DNA from: Campylobacter concisus
GTDB lineage: Bacteria; Campylobacterota; Campylobacteria; Campylobacterales; Campylobacteraceae
Reading direction: 5' to 3'
Assembly: GCF_002165775.1 (NCBI RefSeq)
Contig: NZ_NDYP01000003.1
Location: 310,001 to 374,000, forward strand
DNA: 64,000 nt
The position numbers were made by a program, and so were the translations under genes. Positions 63,057 to 64,000 of this stretch are shown one piece after another. Numbering within the stretch: position 1 is the stretch's first letter; the number at the start of each line of letters is the position of its first letter. A model generated the notes under the pieces. That model did no database searches. It saw only the letters and a program-made list of their open reading frames with translations, and was not told where the DNA came from.

Positions 63057-63950
63057 GTGGAAAATTCGCTTCAAGGTGCGATGACCGCACTCATTACGCC
63101 ATTTAAAAATCAAAAAGTAGATGAAGTCAGTTTTGAAAAGCTAATAAAAAGACAGATAAAACACGGCATAGATGTCGTTGTGCCAGTTGGAACTACTGGT
63201 GAGAGTGCAACACTAACGCATGATGAGCATAGAATTTGTATCGAAATAGCCGTAGATGCATGTAAAGGTACAAACGTAAAAGTACTAGCTGGCGCTGGCA
63301 GTAACGCGACTCACGAGGCTATTGGTATCGCTAAATTTGCTCAAGCTCATGGTGCTGATGGTATCCTTTCAGTTGCGCCTTACTACAACAAACCAACCCA
63401 AGAAGGACTTTACGAGCACTACAAAGCTATCGCAAATAGCATTGAAATCCCTGTGCTTCTTTACAATGTCCCTGGCAGAGTTGGAGTGGATATCTTGCCA
63501 GCGACCGTTTTTAGGCTTTTTAAAGAGTGCAAAAATATCTATGGCATTAAAGAGGCTACAGGTAGCATAGATAGATGCGTCGATTTGCTAGCTCACGAGC
63601 CAAATTTAGTAGTCATTAGCGGCGAAGATGCGATCAACTATCCTATCATATCAAATGGCGGCAAAGGTGTTATCTCAGTTACAGCAAATCTCTTGCCAGA
63701 TCAAATTTCAGAGCTTACGCACTTTGCGATGAACGAAGAGTACAAAAAAGCAAAACTAATAAACGATAATCTATACACGATAAATAAAACACTCTTTTGC
63801 GAAAGCAATCCGATACCGATCAAAGCAGCGATGTATCTAGCTGGACTAATCGACTCTTTGGAGTACCGCTTGCCACTTTGCAAACCAAGTAAAGAAAATT
63901 TTAAAAAGATAGAAGAAGTAATAAAAAATTACGAAATAAAGGGTTTTTAA
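63057..63950 (+). CDS. dapA: 4-hydroxy-tetrahydrodipicolinate synthase
   Basis: DapA joins pyruvate with aspartate semialdehyde, the first step to diaminopimelate and lysine. The 297-residue (beta/alpha)8 aldolase has [43 protein letters not shown] and the Schiff-base Lys in [13 protein letters not shown]. The start is GTG 63057 after AAAGGA; the M16 stop is 2 bp before. DapA feeds peptidoglycan synthesis with murF, ddl and murJ nearby. Confidence 0.97.
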   Translation: MENSLQGAMTALITPFKNQKVDEVSFEKLIKRQIKHGIDVVVPVGTTGESATLTHDEHRICIEIAVDACKGTNVKVLAGAGSNATHEAIGIAKFAQAHGADGILSVAPYYNKPTQEGLYEHYKAIANSIEIPVLLYNVPGRVGVDILPATVFRLFKECKNIYGIKEATGSIDRCVDLLAHEPNLVVISGEDAINYPIISNGGKGVISVTANLLPDQISELTHFAMNEEYKKAKLINDNLYTINKTLFCESNPIPIKAAMYLAGLIDSLEYRLPLCKPSKENFKKIEEVIKNYEIKGF

Positions 63951-64000
63951 TGAAGGACACACTAAACGAATTTAAAGGTAAAACGCTAGTTATCAGCGGT
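63950..64000 (+). CDS. Start of the next gene, probably a short-chain dehydrogenase (partial)
   Basis: ATG 63950 overlaps the dapA stop (TAATG) and opens [17 protein letters not shown], running off the right edge after 17 codons. 'FKGKTLVISG' is the usual beginning of short-chain dehydrogenases/reductases (before the Gly-rich loop), and I recall an SDR gene after dapA in C. jejuni. Too short for more. Confidence 0.55.
   Translation, partial: MKDTLNEFKGKTLVISG

Noticed and set aside
1..64000. CRISPR array, tRNA genes, insertion sequences or prophage
   Set aside because: No regularly spaced repeats, no cloverleaf sequence with TTCGA-type loop in the gaps examined, and no transposase or integrase protein were seen.

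Overview
The window is AT-rich and comes from an epsilonproteobacterium (Campylobacterota), almost certainly a Campylobacter, and probably close to C. concisus. Three things support this: protein-level similarity to Campylobacter families throughout; gene orders I recall from C. jejuni (murF-hydrolase-small protein-ddl-ruvA-fapA facing murJ-cysS-msbA-pyrD-protease-dapA; flgI-flgJ-flgM-flgN-flgK; flaG-fliD-fliS; TPR protein-trpC-HIT-mnmH); and an H2-uptake hydrogenase operon of the Wolinella/Campylobacter HydABCDE type. The species call is inference. No tRNA, CRISPR array, insertion sequence or prophage was seen. RNase P RNA is the only RNA gene found.

Layout. 1-1505: a partial DUF2157 membrane protein, a truncated nhaA remnant and nikR. 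1551-9334: one minus-strand hydrogenase operon, hydA-hydB-hydC-hydD-hydE-hypF, with nikR downstream. 9676-13015: flgH (sigma54 promoter) divergent from pta-ackA. 13140-16257: ilvI-ilvH-lpxD. 16522-25666: a tightly packed minus-strand block (mnmH, HIT protein, trpC, TPR protein, Cys-cluster protein, tRNA/DNA methylase, large coiled-coil protein, flavin oxidoreductase, DAHP synthase). 25812-28015: two EamA/RarD transporters and a small membrane-anchored protein. 28055-30629: an McrBC-type restriction module, the only clear accessory or defence element. 30671-36413: nagZ, gpsA, gatB, atpB, a TSUP exporter and sodC. 36480-45032: a TIGR02757 protein followed by flagellar genes on both strands. 45050-45373: rnpB. 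45508-52452: peptidase E-like protein, a structured intergenic stretch, truD, thiL, small proteins, murF, a hydrolase and an orphan antitoxin-like gene. 52517-64000: ddl, ruvA, fapA, then murJ, cysS, msbA, pyrD, an M16 protease, dapA and the first codons of the next gene.

How it works together. The hyd cluster encodes the structural subunits, the membrane cytochrome b, the C-terminal protease and the HypF cyanide-ligand enzyme of a nickel hydrogenase, with the nickel regulator NikR next door. The flagellar genes show a readable regulatory hierarchy: sigma54-type sites precede the ring genes flgH and flgI, and sigma28-type sites precede flgM and flaG-fliD-fliS. Several cell-envelope genes (lpxD, murF, ddl, murJ, msbA, dapA, nagZ) are scattered through the window.

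Points most worth a second look: McrB has a short, atypical N-terminal domain followed by a strong internal ribosome-binding site and ATG, which resembles the E. coli McrB-S isoform arrangement; the 46401-46570 gap has four nested inverted-repeat blocks; the second RarD-like gene lacks a normal start codon; and the sigma54 and sigma28 promoter pairs have exact spacing.
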